Assembly (NCBI GenBank): GCA_029834535.1
Contig: JAQMWT010000071.1
Location: 62,001-126,000, forward strand
Source: Chrysophaeum taylorii
Lineage: Eukaryota > Sar > Pelagophyceae > Pelagomonadales > Pelagomonadaceae
Reading direction: 5' to 3'
DNA: 64,000 nucleotides
Position numbers and translations under genes: made by a program. Of the stretch, positions 33,492 through 45,000 are shown piece after piece. Each line of letters starts with the position of its first letter. The stretch's first letter is position 1. A model generated the notes under the pieces. It ran no database searches and was not told where the DNA came from. It saw only the letters and a list, made by a program, of their open reading frames with translations.

Positions 33492-35106
33492 TGTTATTCT
33501 CAGGTAAGAAGAGAAGGCTTTAGGTTTCTGAAGGAAACGTTGCGACCCGCAGGCTTCGACGGCGCGTGGAATCGCAGGCAGTGCGTGTGGCCTGCCGCGA
33601 CAAGGCCAAGCTCGTAGTCCGCGAGGCGGGCGATGCGCGTCGCGGCCATCCGGGGGGCCTGTCGCGAGCGCTTTGAACAAGGCGCAGGCCCCGAGACTGC
33701 GGCCTAGCGTCAGCTACAGGGCGGTCGCAGATCGCGTTGCGACACGATAAAGGAGTCCGGGCTTGCGGCGATCATCAAAGAAAACGTGCCACCGCCGCCG
33801 ACGAAGCTGCCACTCGAGGAGTAGTTCTGGAGATCAAAAAGGCGAGCGCGGACTGGGCGGGCGTCTTGGCTGACGGGTCAGTGAGTACTCTCGCGGCCGG
33901 CCTCAAGAAGATCATAGGCAGCTGCGGCGCGCTCTACGGCGAGGATGCGAAAAAATGGTCGGAGAGGATCGGATCTACGCCGCCTCGAATCTCCGAGAGA
34001 CGATCGAGTTATTAAGGCGTGCCGGGCTGCGCTCCAGCCCGACGTCAACCGCAAGGGTCGTCCAAGTCCGGCCTCTCCCCCTTCAACCATCCCCCCCTAT
34101 TGGATCCAGCTCTACCAGGAGCAGCAGCAGGACGCCGCCCGCGCGGCGCCGGCGCCGGCGGGCGAACTCCCCGCGGTTCTGAACACGTCTGACGCTGTTC
34201 CCGTCTTCTCGGAAAAAAACGCGCCACCCCCGCCGCCAACGCCAGCCCGGATGCCGACCCAAAATCCGAAGCTCCCAACGCTGGCTGCGCTCGCCTGACC
34301 TCCTGTCCTGGCGCCGCCGCCAACTCCGCGGAGAAACAAACTCCGGCTCTCGTACCTCGAGCGAAGTGTCTCGGCCATCTCGTCAAAGGCCCCATCACGG
34401 AGCAGCTTGGCAAGCACAACCTCGGAGCCTACACCACCCAGGACGACGCCGGCAAGATCGCCCTCCTTCGCCACCTCGATGCCCAGTTTGGCAATCCTCC
34501 TCTCCTGGCTCCCCGAGAGCCAAAGTTAGCAGCGAGAACGCTTGGGGGGCGAGGCGCCCAAAAATAAAAAAGAAACCCGACGACGACGACGACGACATAG
34601 GCGTCTTCCAACTCTAAGCCAGACGCACCTCGAATGCCCATCGGGTGCCGCTTTCCCCGATTCAAGCTCCCAACACAACTGTCTGAGTCGCCGCCCTCGG
34701 GCTCTCAGACACCCACCCCTCTGCGCTTCTAAGTTATTTGGGCGCCCAGACGGACTATCCGGAAAAATACAACAGAAGAAGTTCCTGCGTCGGGGCGTCC
34801 GTGGGGACTGACTTAGGAGTCCGCTCGCAACTCTCCTTCAGAAACCCGCGCAATTCAACCCCTCGAAAAACAACCATCGGCGTGATGATTTTCGGGCCCG
34901 ATTACTCGGATGACCATGCCGTTCGAATCCAGCTTCTTTCTCAGGACTCTCCACCACGAGTCGTTGTTTTGCGCCGTGTGCGGGTCGGGTGGCCGAGCAC
35001 ATCGCTCGCCAGCCGCTCGCTCGCATTTTTTCCTTCAAAAAAAAACTTGAGAATAAATGGTACTTGGCTCCATCATCGCGGGCACACTGATCGGCAGTTC
35101 CTAAGG
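33492..35106. mobile_element. Insertion inside hAT copy 2, unassigned
   Basis: Defined by comparison: copy 1 continues without it from about 11,550 to 11,636. The plus-strand frame contains HLVKGPITEQLGKHNLGAYT and a Pro/Ala-rich segment; no domain was recognised and there are no clear termini. Confidence 0.4.
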
Positions 35107-35561
35107 GCCTTCTTGCCTCTGGATCGTGTCAAGTCGCCGCCGCCGAGATCTTTGAGATATATCATATGCGTGGCACTCACGCTTCGACCTCAACGAAAAA
35201 AATTTTTCCGGCGACGCCATTTGCAGCAGCCCGGTCTTGAACAATGGTTGTGGCCGCCAAGTTGATATCGATTCCCGCACGTTCCGCGACTACAGAACGG
35301 AGCAGGGATGCCGGAATCGGGGTTTATCCTTGAGTGTCGTGCAGCACCTCGGCGAATGGACTGCCGAAAAGCCGCCGCTTCATAACAATCACGAACAACA
35401 CGTTTCAGGATCCGAACAAATACTCAACGTCCAGCGCCTTTCGAGTCATGAACGGGCACTCGGCCAGTGACTGGCATGGCCCGGAAGTAGCGAGTAATCT
35501 CCGATTTCTCCGTCGAGGCTGCCTGCCAGCCAGAACGGTCGTCACAACCCCCTCTTTTCTC

Positions 35562-35669
35562 TTGGTCTGTCTTCTTGGTGAGCTGTTGACGTCCCAGCTC
35601 GTCGAATCGAATCCTTTGGTCTGTCTTCTTGGTGAGCTGTTGACGTCCCAGCTCGTCGAATCGAATCCT
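35562..35669 (+). repeat. 54-bp unit tandemly duplicated
   Basis: TTGGTCTGTCTTCTTGGTGA starts a 54-bp unit that occurs twice with no mismatch seen; probably a recent slippage or recombination event. Confidence 0.8.
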
Positions 35670-36996
35670 GCTCCGGATGCGCAGCCTTTAAATAAGTGTT
35701 CGAGAGCCTTCGACACTCTTTTTGGAGTCTCTCGTCGCCTTGAGGCGCTCCAGGATACACACGCCCTCCTACTGACGCGGTCTATACGATATTCCTTTCC
35801 TTCAGACGGCGTAAGGCAGTCCCGCTGGTTGATCGTCCGTTTTTGTTGCCGGGCGTGTTCGATGTCGCAATCGGCTCGTTCGTGTGCTCCTCGGTCTGTT
35901 CCGCGTTATCTTCCACCTCCTGTTGTTGTCAACACCTTCATTTTTTTTCTCTTCGAGGAGCAAGAATTTTACGCGTGATTTCTGAACCCTCGTGGTACCG
36001 TCGCGCGCCCGTATGAAGCGCGATGCGCCGGGCGAGGAAGAGAAGGGCCTCCTCATCCGTGTCCGTGCGGCGGCGATCACGTTGCCATCGGGGGGATGGT
36101 GGTTTCCAGTGCTTTGAAACAGGAGGAGCGACCCGAGTTCGTGATTACGCTGCAACCAGCGCCGTCTACCGACTCGTGTGCCACCACAGCTTCCGCGAGT
36201 CGGACACGACACGGCAATCACGGAGCAGGCACAGCTCACGTTGGTAACGGCGCCAGCTCGTGCCACCACCTGCAATATACCACACAAAGGGTTCGGTCGA
36301 CGCCGTCGCAGGCGCTTAAGTCGAAGTCGACGGCGACGCCTCCGCCGCCAACACCGGTTGCCGCCTGACGTCTGCCGACCTTCAGGCTGCTGGCGGTGCC
36401 GCATATTTGGAGTTGTGCTTGCTAGTGAACTACCTCAAGACAGCCGTCTCGAAGGTCAACCGCCGCGACGCTCGAGGAGAAACTATCCAGATTCCAACTA
36501 CCCTACACCAACGCCGAAGAAGCCAAGATCATCCTACTCCGCAAGCTGGAGGAGCAGTTTTTTTCCATCAAGCTGCAGCTGTCCTGGGGGACTCCCTGCG
36601 TCGCTCCGAGCCAAGTTCACCACCGGCAACGAGGAGAGAGAACGCACCGCCCAAGAAAAGAATGAAGAAGTCAGACTGCCTCGGCATCTCTTTTCATGCA
36701 ATGCTGAGGCCGACAAGCTTGCCGCCATGCTCACCGCGCTTCCTCAGCGACGGGTGGCATTGAGTCCCCCGACTGACAAACTTGCTGCAAGCCCCAACAC
36801 CGACGCAAGCCGCCAGACGTCATAGATTCTATTTGAGTATGAAGCATCCCAGAAGGCAGTTTGGTGGCCCAGGAGGGCCGCACGGAACCCTCTTACATCT
36901 CGACCAAAGCTCTGGCGGCCCGCGTGGCTTTGAGGCGGCCTCTTCGTAGAATTTTCCCTCAAGAAAAAGAAACGTGCCCGCAGAACCCCCAATTGG

Positions 36997-37081
36997 ACAC
37001 AATTCTTGTCACGATGGGGCGTTAGTAGCGATAAGGGAATGACGTACGGATACTAGATACGTGGTGCAGGGGTTCCTCACA
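36997..37081 (-). repeat. Solo copia LTR
   Basis: 85 bp whose complement (TGTGAGGAACCCCTGCACCA... to ...GTGACA) is clearly related to the 99-bp LTRs at 15.5 and 20.8 kb. No internal element remains. Flanks ATTCT and AGTCT agree at 4 of 5 bases, consistent with an old 5-bp duplication after LTR-LTR recombination. Confidence 0.7.
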
Positions 37082-37371
37082 AGTCTAGCGTCTCTAAAAC
37101 GCCTTCGCGCTTTAAGGGCTGCGAGAGGGGACCATGGAGGACCGACCTTTCGAGCCTCGAACGGCTAGTGGGCGTCATCGGCTCGCTGCACACCGTGTAA
37201 AAAAACACTCAAAAAAATATTGTCAACAACAACAGGTAGCGCGGCTCCACATCACTCATCAGACGAGGGTCAAGCCGTCAGCCCTGGTGAACGAACGTGA
37301 ACATGAACACGAAAGGTCAGAGTTCTGGTTAAGTGAAGTTCAATGAACCTAGTGAAGTGAGCTTTGTGAAT

Positions 37372-38237
37372 GGCGACAGCCGCATTCGAGGGGGGAGGGG
37401 GTGCGCGCGAGAACTGCGTTTTGCTGGGCGGGGGGGGGGGCGCGCTAAAGTTTTGTGCCCGGGGGGGAGTCTGCGACCTTCCCTAGCACGAAAGTTTCGT
37501 GCTAGGGGAGTGTCTGAGCACTGCGCGCGCACTCTAGAAGAGGCCTCGAATGCTTGCCGAGCGCCCAGGTGGTCAGCAGAGCTATAGAACTACGGACGGC
37601 CACCGGCGACTCGGCCGGGAGGGAGCGCCTCTGCTAGCCTCGCGCTCTTCGCGGGCATAGGCGTAAACAAAAAAGGACCAGAGGGAGCGCGGCTGCAGGA
37701 AAATAAATCACTGTGCCTTAGCCATACGCGCGACTCCGAGCCAGAGTAAAACTTGTCGTCGGGATATTGTACGCGTCCTGTCCTCAAGACGACGATTATG
37801 ACGACAACGAACCGCCCCCCGCGAACATCGCGAGGTCGACGAGCCAGACTCCGTCGACGAACCCGCCCTCGAGGAGGAGGAGGAGGAGGATGATGAGAGC
37901 CCAGCTCCCGACGAGGAGAACCTCCGCGACTACCTCATGGACCTCGGAGACGCCACATTCTACCATGAGGCCGCCACATTTCATTCCTTGCGACCCATTC
38001 TTCAGCGTCGCCAAACACCCCCCCCCCCGAAACCATATTCCCTTGCCAATCTGTAGCCTACATTGTTGTAGAGCCACTCAGATGGGGTGGGGGGGGGCAC
38101 CGACCCCCCTACGCTATAGGAGAGGCCTAGGGGAGGGGCCACCGACCCCCCAGCGCTAAGCTTTCGTGCTGGGGGTGGGTTCTCGTCGTGTTCTCGCGCG
38201 CCCCCCCCCCCCCCTCGGATGCGGTTGTCACCAAGCC
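37372..38237. mobile_element. Nested 866-bp inverted-repeat element (MITE-like)
   Basis: It splits the right terminus of hAT copy 2 between GTGAAT and TCCCAACGCTG. Its ends are inverted repeats of ~40 bp: GACAGCCGCATTCGAGGG...GCGCGCGAGAAC at the left and GACAACCGCATCCGAGGG...GCGCGCGAGAAC as the complement of the right end. A 2-bp AT duplication fits the junctions. There is no open frame of note. A related fragment is at 2,700-2,957. Confidence 0.65.
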
Positions 38238-38456
38238 ATTCCCAACGCTGATATTAATAATAGCGCTATTAGTAAATTGCAATTAATATCCCCTTGCTCC
38301 TAGGCTCGTTCGCGTTTTGTGCACATACCAGGAGTACGGCGCAAGGCCATGGTGAATGAATGTGAAGTGAATACGAAGGGGACCGGATTTGTGTGAAGTG
38401 AAAGTAAAGTGAAGTGAATAAATGAGCGAGGGCTTGCGAGTATGTAACGCTGGTTG

Positions 38457-41400
38457 TTACGCATGCGCCGTTGAAGCCACTTCCAGCAGCCTGGTCCGGA
38501 GGTAAGAGTCCTGTTTTCGCTCGCCGTCGAGAGCGCCCCACTCGAAAAAAGGAATACGAAGGACGTCCCACCCAAGCCGCCGCAAGAGTCGTAACTTGAA
38601 GCGCGTAGAGCCGTTATCGACACGCGTTTTCTTGAGATAGTGGTACGGCCCATCGACTTCGACCGCGCGCTTGGTGTCAGGTTGAGCCATGTCGAGCGAC
38701 AATCCCTCTTCGGTCACGTGCTCGAAGATGTGCGTCCAGCCAATTCGGTCGAGCGCGGTCGCTACGTCGCGCTGGAGTTGGGACGGTGATGGGTCCTGAC
38801 GTTGATACGCCGCCAGGAGCATCTGCTGGTGGTTTGTCAGCGGGAAGTTCCGGTAGTCGGGCCACTCGAGATGAAAGTGCAGCGAAGCAAGGTGGAGCTG
38901 CGACAAATGGCATTCATCGAGGGCATCGAGATCTGCCATAGTTTTGTAGGCGAGCTCCGCGAGGAATCCGGGGTCTCGTTTCCAATCGACGCAGGCAAAT
39001 GCCCATGCCGTGTTGGCGAGGTCCTGCGGTTTGAACTCGCCCAGCCGCGATGAAGCCGCGCCGACGATCGCGTCGAAGAGCCGAGGTGCCTCGATGCCCG
39101 CCGTCGCGAAGGCCCACGCCATGTTGGCGAGATTCTGCGGATTGAACTCGCCGAGCCGCGAAGGAGCCACGCCGGCGATCGCGTCGAAGAGCCGAGGTGC
39201 CTCGATGCCCGCCGTCGCGAAGGCCCACGCCGTGTTGGCGAGGTTCTGCGAATTGAACTCGTCCAGCCGCGAAAGAGCCCCGTTGGCGATCGCGTCGAAG
39301 AGCTGAGGTGCCTCGATGCCCGCCGTCGCGAACGCCCACGCAGTGTTGGCGAGGTCTTGCGGTTTGAACTCGCTCAGCTTCGAAAAAGTCGCGCCAGCCA
39401 TCGTCGCGAAGAACTGAGATGCCTCGATTCCCGCCGTCGCGAAGGCCCACGCCGTGTTGGCGAGGTTCTGCGGATTGAACTCGTCCAGCCGCGACGGAAC
39501 CGCGCCAGCAATCGCCGCGAAGTACTGAGGTGCCTCGATCCCCCTTGTCGCGAAGGCCCACGCCGCGTTGGCAAGCTCCTGAGGTTTGAACTCGCTCAGC
39601 CTCGAAAGAGCCGCGCCAGCCATCGCCGCAAAGAGTTGAGGTGCCTCGATTCCCGCCGTCGCGAAGGCCCACGCCGTGTTGGCGAGGTTCTGCGGATTGA
39701 ACTCGTCCAGCAGCGAATAAGCCGCGCCGGCGATCGCCGCGAAGAGATGAGGTGCCTCGATCCCCCTTGTCGCGAAGGCCCACGCCGTGTTAGCGAGGTC
39801 CTGCGGATTGAACTCGCCCAGCCGCGAAGGAGCCGCGCCGGCGATCGCCGCGAAGAGATGAGGTGCCTCGATGCCCACGGTCGCGAAGGCCCACGCCGTG
39901 TTGGCGAGCTCCTGCGGATTGAACGCGCCTAGCCGCGAAGGAGCCGCACCGGCGATCGCCTCGAAGAGCTGATGTGCCTCGACCCCCCTCGTCGCGAACG
40001 CCCACGCAGTGTTGGCGATGTCCTGCGGTTTGAACTCGCTCAGCCTCGAAAGAGCCGCGCCGGCGATCGCCGCGAAGAGCTGAGGTTCCTTGATGCCCGC
40101 CGTCGCGAAGGCCCACGCCGTGTTGGCGAGGTCCTGCGGATTGAACTCGTCCAGCCGCGAAGGAGCCGCGCCAGCAATCGCCGCGAAGAGCTGAGGTGCC
40201 TCGATACCCGATGTCGCGAAGGCCCACGCCGTGTTGGTAAGCGCCTGAGGATTGAATTCGCCCAGCCGCGAAGGAGCCACCTCGGCGATCGCCTCGAAGA
40301 GCACAGGTTCCTTGATGCCCGCCGTCGCGAAGGCCCACGCCAAGTTGGAAAAGTCCTGCGGTTTGAATTGGCTCAGGAGCGAAAGTGCCGCGGCGGCGAT
40401 CGCCGCGAAGACCCGAGGTGCCTCGATACCCGCCGTCGCGAAGGCCCACGCCAAGTTGGCGAAATTCTGCGGTTTGAATTCTCCCACCCGCGAAGGAGCC
40501 GCGCAGGCGATCGCCTGGAAAAGCTGAGGTGTCTCGATCCCCGTCGTCGCGAAGGCCCACGCCGTGTTTGCGAGCCCCTGTGCATTGAACTCGCCCAGCC
40601 GTGAAGGAGCCGCGTCGGCGATCGCCGCGAAGAGATGAGGTGCCTCGATGCCCGCCGTCGCGAAGGCCCACGCCGTGTTAGCGAAGTCCTGAGGTTTGAA
40701 CTCGCCCAGCCGCGAAGGAGCCACCTCGGCGATCGCCGCGAAGAGCTCGGGTGCCTCGATGCCCGCCGTCGCGAAGGCCCACACCGTGTTCGCGAGCCCC
40801 TGCGGATTGAACTCGCCCAGCCGCGAAATAACCGCCTCTGCGATCGCCGCGAAGAGCTGAGGTGCCTCGATTCCGGCCGTCGCGAAAGCCCACGCCGCGT
40901 TGGCGAGCGCCCGCTGATCGAATTCTCGAATGTAGCGGCGACAAGCGTCTGCGAGGGCCATCACACGGCGATCGCGTTGCAAGTCGCGGTTTCGGCCTCC
41001 AAACTTGGCAACACGGTGCGCGGCAGTCGCCAAGTTCCGAGCGCTGAATTTGTCGCCTCGAGCCGCGAAGAGCGAGAGAATCGTGTCGGGAGTCGCACCG
41101 CGGTTCGTCATCAGTTTCCCCCATTGTATTTGTTGCGATCGCGGTGCCTCGGCACCGGTGGCTCGCTTGTGGCTCGTGTCTTTGCCGCGACGGTCAGCGC
41201 GGCGTGCGAGGCCGCGGCTCTGCGTCTCACCCCTATGTCTTGCCGCGGATTGAGAACCGCGCAAGTCTCGACCGTCGCGCCGCCGGCACATGTCGTCTGC
41301 ATGGTCAGGGATTCGTCGTATCGGGGGACTGCGAACTTCGTCGGTCTCGATCGGCGCCCCGATGGCCGTGGAAGTCTTCGTACCACCACCGCGACCGGTT

Positions 41401-41504
41401 TTGCGCTTTTTGATGGCGCTCGTAGTTTGACGACAGCGAGTCGTCGTGTCGCCTCCAAGGTGTTGTTGTTGTCGCCCAGTCTCCTCCTCCACGCGTATCA
41501 TCAT
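38457..41504 (-). CDS. RAP-domain protein with 18 tandem AWAFATAG repeats, 1015 aa
   Basis: Start Met 41,504; about 190 basic, disordered N-terminal residues (the true start may be downstream, e.g. the Met before TNRGATPDTILSLFAAR). Then come 17 full and one partial unit of 37 residues of the type FNPQNLANTAWAFATAGIEA, encoded by 111-bp near-identical DNA repeats (about 38,995-40,925). The C-terminus has a RAP domain: KRAVEVDGPYHYLKK...STRFKLRLLRRLGWDVLRIP followed by FFEWGAL. Such helical-repeat RAP proteins (FASTK/OPR-related) bind organelle transcripts; mitochondrial or plastid RNA processing is the likely role. The organelle is not decided by the visible N-terminus. Confidence 0.88.
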   Translation of the reverse strand: MMIRVEEETGRQQQHLGGDTTTRCRQTTSAIKKRKTGRGGGTKTSTAIGAPIETDEVRSPPIRRIPDHADDMCRRRDGRDLRGSQSAARHRGETQSRGLARRADRRGKDTSHKRATGAEAPRSQQIQWGKLMTNRGATPDTILSLFAARGDKFSARNLATAAHRVAKFGGRNRDLQRDRRVMALADACRRYIREFDQRALANAAWAFATAGIEAPQLFAAIAEAVISRLGEFNPQGLANTVWAFATAGIEAPELFAAIAEVAPSRLGEFKPQDFANTAWAFATAGIEAPHLFAAIADAAPSRLGEFNAQGLANTAWAFATTGIETPQLFQAIACAAPSRVGEFKPQNFANLAWAFATAGIEAPRVFAAIAAAALSLLSQFKPQDFSNLAWAFATAGIKEPVLFEAIAEVAPSRLGEFNPQALTNTAWAFATSGIEAPQLFAAIAGAAPSRLDEFNPQDLANTAWAFATAGIKEPQLFAAIAGAALSRLSEFKPQDIANTAWAFATRGVEAHQLFEAIAGAAPSRLGAFNPQELANTAWAFATVGIEAPHLFAAIAGAAPSRLGEFNPQDLANTAWAFATRGIEAPHLFAAIAGAAYSLLDEFNPQNLANTAWAFATAGIEAPQLFAAMAGAALSRLSEFKPQELANAAWAFATRGIEAPQYFAAIAGAVPSRLDEFNPQNLANTAWAFATAGIEASQFFATMAGATFSKLSEFKPQDLANTAWAFATAGIEAPQLFDAIANGALSRLDEFNSQNLANTAWAFATAGIEAPRLFDAIAGVAPSRLGEFNPQNLANMAWAFATAGIEAPRLFDAIVGAASSRLGEFKPQDLANTAWAFACVDWKRDPGFLAELAYKTMADLDALDECHLSQLHLASLHFHLEWPDYRNFPLTNHQQMLLAAYQRQDPSPSQLQRDVATALDRIGWTHIFEHVTEEGLSLDMAQPDTKRAVEVDGPYHYLKKTRVDNGSTRFKLRLLRRLGWDVLRIPFFEWGALDGERKQDSYLRTRLLEVASTAHA

Positions 41505-42058
41505 CGTTTTACCAGTCTACCTTCCGTTGACGGCAAAAAGCTGATGGAAGCGCGAACAAATAATTCGAATCTCTTCGTAACGACGGTTTTCAAAACGAGG
41601 TCCGTTGAGAAAGTGTTTGAATCTTAACCCTTAATCGACGGGGGCGCGTACGTGCGAACGCCCCTCGAGCCCCGCAGAAGGCGGGTCCGAATTCACGACA
41701 AAGACAGGGCGGCGTGCAGCAGCGCGATCGTACCTCGCTAGGGCCGGTTGCATGCAAAGCGCTGTACGCCAGCAGAGTCGCTTTGGTGGCGCAGCATTTT
41801 AGGGGCAGGTACAAAATATTATCATTCGAACCACTTTCAACGGCTCTAAACACCTACCGTTTGGAATCGTTCCAAATACCACGACTTCAATGGGCTTTCA
41901 AATCAAAAGGCCATCATCTGCGGCAACGAATTCAACAATAATAATACTTTGAGGATGTATGCGACGTCATGATTCGCGGGCGAACGCGAACGTGCGAAGC
42001 CGAAAAATAACACACTCATCAGTTCTCAGAGGACTGAAGAAAAACGAACCGTCGCGCC
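41505..42058. promoter_or_regulatory. Divergent spacer between RAP gene and Myb/SANT copy B
   Basis: No gene. The last ~130 bp match the sequence upstream of copy A, including AGGATGTATGCGACGTCA. Confidence 0.35.
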
Positions 42059-45000
42059 ATGCCGGCCGACCCCGGCGCCAAGCGCGTCCACTACCACTTC
42101 TTCACCGACGACACGTTCCGCGCCGCGAACATCCCGATCCTCGGCCTCCGCCTCGAGCTCCTCCCGAGGTCGCGTCGCCGCGAGGCCGTCGAGCTCTTAG
42201 CCGAGGTGAGGGCCGTCGATGTTCGTACTACCGTCACCCGCACGCAGGCGTTCTGGGGGAATCGGCCCCACTTCCGCATGGTTCTGAGGCGACTCAAACC
42301 CTTCGAGGAGTGCCAGGTCTGTCGTAGCTGTTTTTGATATCGTTTTTTTCGTGGCTCGGCCGTATCTCGAGAAAGTGCCGAGGCTCCCGTTGTCGCACAC
42401 GCCGGGGCTCGTCGCGTTCTCCATGATGGACCTCGCGACTGGTCTCGCGCGGCACGTCGTCTGGCGTGACACGCGGGTTTGTTTTTCGGTGGCGCCCGGA
42501 CTTTAGAGCGCCACTGTCATCGTTTCGCTCTCCCTTCGCCTGCTGTGTTCGCATCTTGCCACACCCAGGCGATCGCGCTCGTCGACGACACCCTCGGGCT
42601 GATCGCGATCGCCGTGGTCGAGGCCATGCACTCGACCAAACCCCGCGGCAACTACAAGATCCTGTACGTCCACGCTTTCGTCGCGCGCGTCGACTTGAGA
42701 AAGCGGCCCGGCCTCAAGCTCGGTGAGAAAATTTTCGGCGTCGAATACTTGAGAATTTGTTTTATGCTCTTCCAGCGGTGTCCTCTCGTGCGCACGCCCC
42801 GACCCATTTAGGCACGCGTTTTATCGCGGCGCTGCTCGAGCTCGCGGCTTTCCACTCGTTCCACAGCGTGATCTTCACCGCGACCCTCGGCGAGCGAGCG
42901 AGCGTGCCGTTTTGGATCGCGAACAAGGCCGCGCACTTCAGCGACAAAAAATTTGTCTCGATCGTCCTCCAGAACTCGTACAAATTCGCCACCGGGTCTA
43001 GGCCTGCCGCGTCCTAGAATCGCCGCCACTTTCGTTCCCTCGCCGGGGTTTATCTCGCTCGCAGAAACCAGTCGCCGATCTTTGCCGCCGACGACTCGAC
43101 CCCGCCGATGGGCTACTCTATCAGGCACGCGCTGCGAGCCCAAAACTGGACCGACCTCTGCGCGCGCCTCCTCCGCATCTTCCAAGCTTCGACTATGCCG
43201 GAGATTCGTGCGTACCTAGGACCGCCCAGCTCACGCGTTACACACCAGGTGTCCTACGCGACAAGTTCCCGATCCACCACTTCAAGGCCGAGACGCGCAT
43301 CGAGGACGTCATGAAGTCGGTCGTCGAGGCCCGCGTCGATTCTCGAGGCCGCACGCGCGCCGCCGCCGCCAAGCAACGTGCCAGCGAAGGCGTCAGCCAA
43401 ACCGACCCGCGTCGACCCGTCTCGCGAGAACCCGGCCCGAACGACGAAGTCCGACCCGAACGCCCGCACGGCGTCTTCGTCTACGTCGTCGACGGCCGCC
43501 GCGCGCGCCTCCTCTCCGAGGTACGGTCACACTCTTTCTTGTCATTAAACACTCCCCCGCAGCTTCAAATGCGTGAGCACTCGTCGATCGTCCGCGTTAT
43601 TTGACCACGTCCCTTGCATAGTCGCGCGGCTCCAAGAGATGGGCTTTGTCGTCGAGAAAACCATCACCGGCGACGTGTGCTACGTCGGACCCGATGGCAT
43701 CGCCTATCCGTCTGTTGTCGAAGCCGCCGCCGCCGTGGGCGCACCGCAAACCGTCGCCGGACTCTTCATCGTGCTCGCCCACTACACTTTGGTGCCGCGC
43801 GCGAACGAGCTCGAGCTGTTACCACTTGCTCGCGAGCAACAGCAGATCCGGTCGACCATCAGGAGCGCGATCGTTCGTGCCTCCGCCGGCCAGACCAACA
43901 CGACGAGTCTTTCCTGTCTCACCGATTCCCAGCGTCGACCTTGTCGTTTTCGAGATTCTGCACACCGTCCCAACCTAGGCATCATCTGCGGCAAGCCGCC
44001 CGAGGGCGGGAAAGGCGAGTTCTATGCGTGCTCGGCGTACCTCATCGATACTTACTCGAACAACGGCCGCCGCGGATTGTGCTCGAACGGCGCCCACATC
44101 TCCTGCCTCAACTACTACATGCGGTTCAATTTGATTCCGGGGGTGCGACCGGTGGGCGCTATGTTCTGTTCGGTACTTTGCCAAGTCCGCGGCGTTGCTT
44201 TGAAGCTACGGATCGTCCACCACCCCGACGACCCCGACATTTTGTTCGTGCCCCAGATCGAGTTTCCCGGCGCGCTCCCGGCGGCGATGCTTCTTTCGAC
44301 CCAAATCACGCGTCCGATGCGTCTCGCCGACCGCCGAGACCTCCGAACTCGTCTGCAATCGCTCGGTGTGTCGTGCGACGGTATCGACGCTCTCGAGACG
44401 CCGTGGTCCGACTACGAGTCGAAACGCCACGCTTCACATCTCCTCGACGCCGCGAGCTTGACGTGGTCCGCGGTTTCGAACGAACACAACGACCGCATCC
44501 CCGCCGGTCTCCCGCCGCTCCCGCCACCCTCGCTCTTGCCGCCGCCGCCCGCATTCGAAGAGCATCTCGAAATGTTGTTGGACAACGACGAACCGACGCC
44601 GCTGCCCGAAGAGGCCGACGTTCCTCCCGTCGATGGTGCTGTCGTCGTCGCCGCCATGTCGGATGATGATGAGGCCGCCGAGCAGCAACATACTCGTGAC
44701 GTCGCCGCGCAGAACCACCAGGAGTCGAATGCGTATGAACCAGTTGCGTTGGACGCACGCTCCGAGAGCATCGGACGAGAGATGGACCCGTTCCTTCCGG
44801 ACCGAGGAGACGACGCTATTGCGAACACTCGTCAACAAACTCCGCGACCCGTGCCGGCCACGTTGGAACTGGATGTAAGTACTGCTGCCGCCGAGTCGCT
44901 CGACGCACAACATACGCCCGACCAGCTCACAGCGTACCCCGAATTGGCCGAGCGAAATCACGGGGTCGAGTCCGTCGACGAAGTCCAGGCAGCTCGCGCT

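Larger units (their letters stand above)
32183..38250 (-). mobile_element. Composite hAT-like transposon copy 2 with nested insertions
   Basis: Left end CAGCGTTGGGAATTCAC at 32,183; right end is the complement CCCAACGCTG finishing at 38,250. The flanks ATATTTAT (32,175-32,182) and ATATTAAT (38,251-38,258) match at 7 of 8 bases, as for an hAT 8-bp duplication. 32,183-33,490 and 35,107-35,470 match copy 1 (9,997-12,118); 35,800-37,366 matches copy 3 (49,848-50,105, inverted). Between them are a ~1.6-kb segment (33,492-35,106) absent from copy 1, a solo LTR and a nested element. The transposase is decayed. Confidence 0.55.

Noticed and set aside
36178-36825. 215-codon plus-strand frame with Arg-rich segments
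   Set aside because: It lies within hAT copy 2 on the strand opposite to the transposase, with low-complexity composition; no support as a gene.
38914-40671. Long antisense and shifted frames (289, 293, 191, 210 codons) over the RAP gene
   Set aside because: They are shadows of the 111-bp tandem repeat; the minus-strand frame with conserved AWAFATAG units and a RAP domain is the real one.
38995-40925. Possible CRISPR-like array of regularly spaced repeats
   Set aside because: The repeats are contiguous 111-bp coding units without unique spacers, in a eukaryotic gene.
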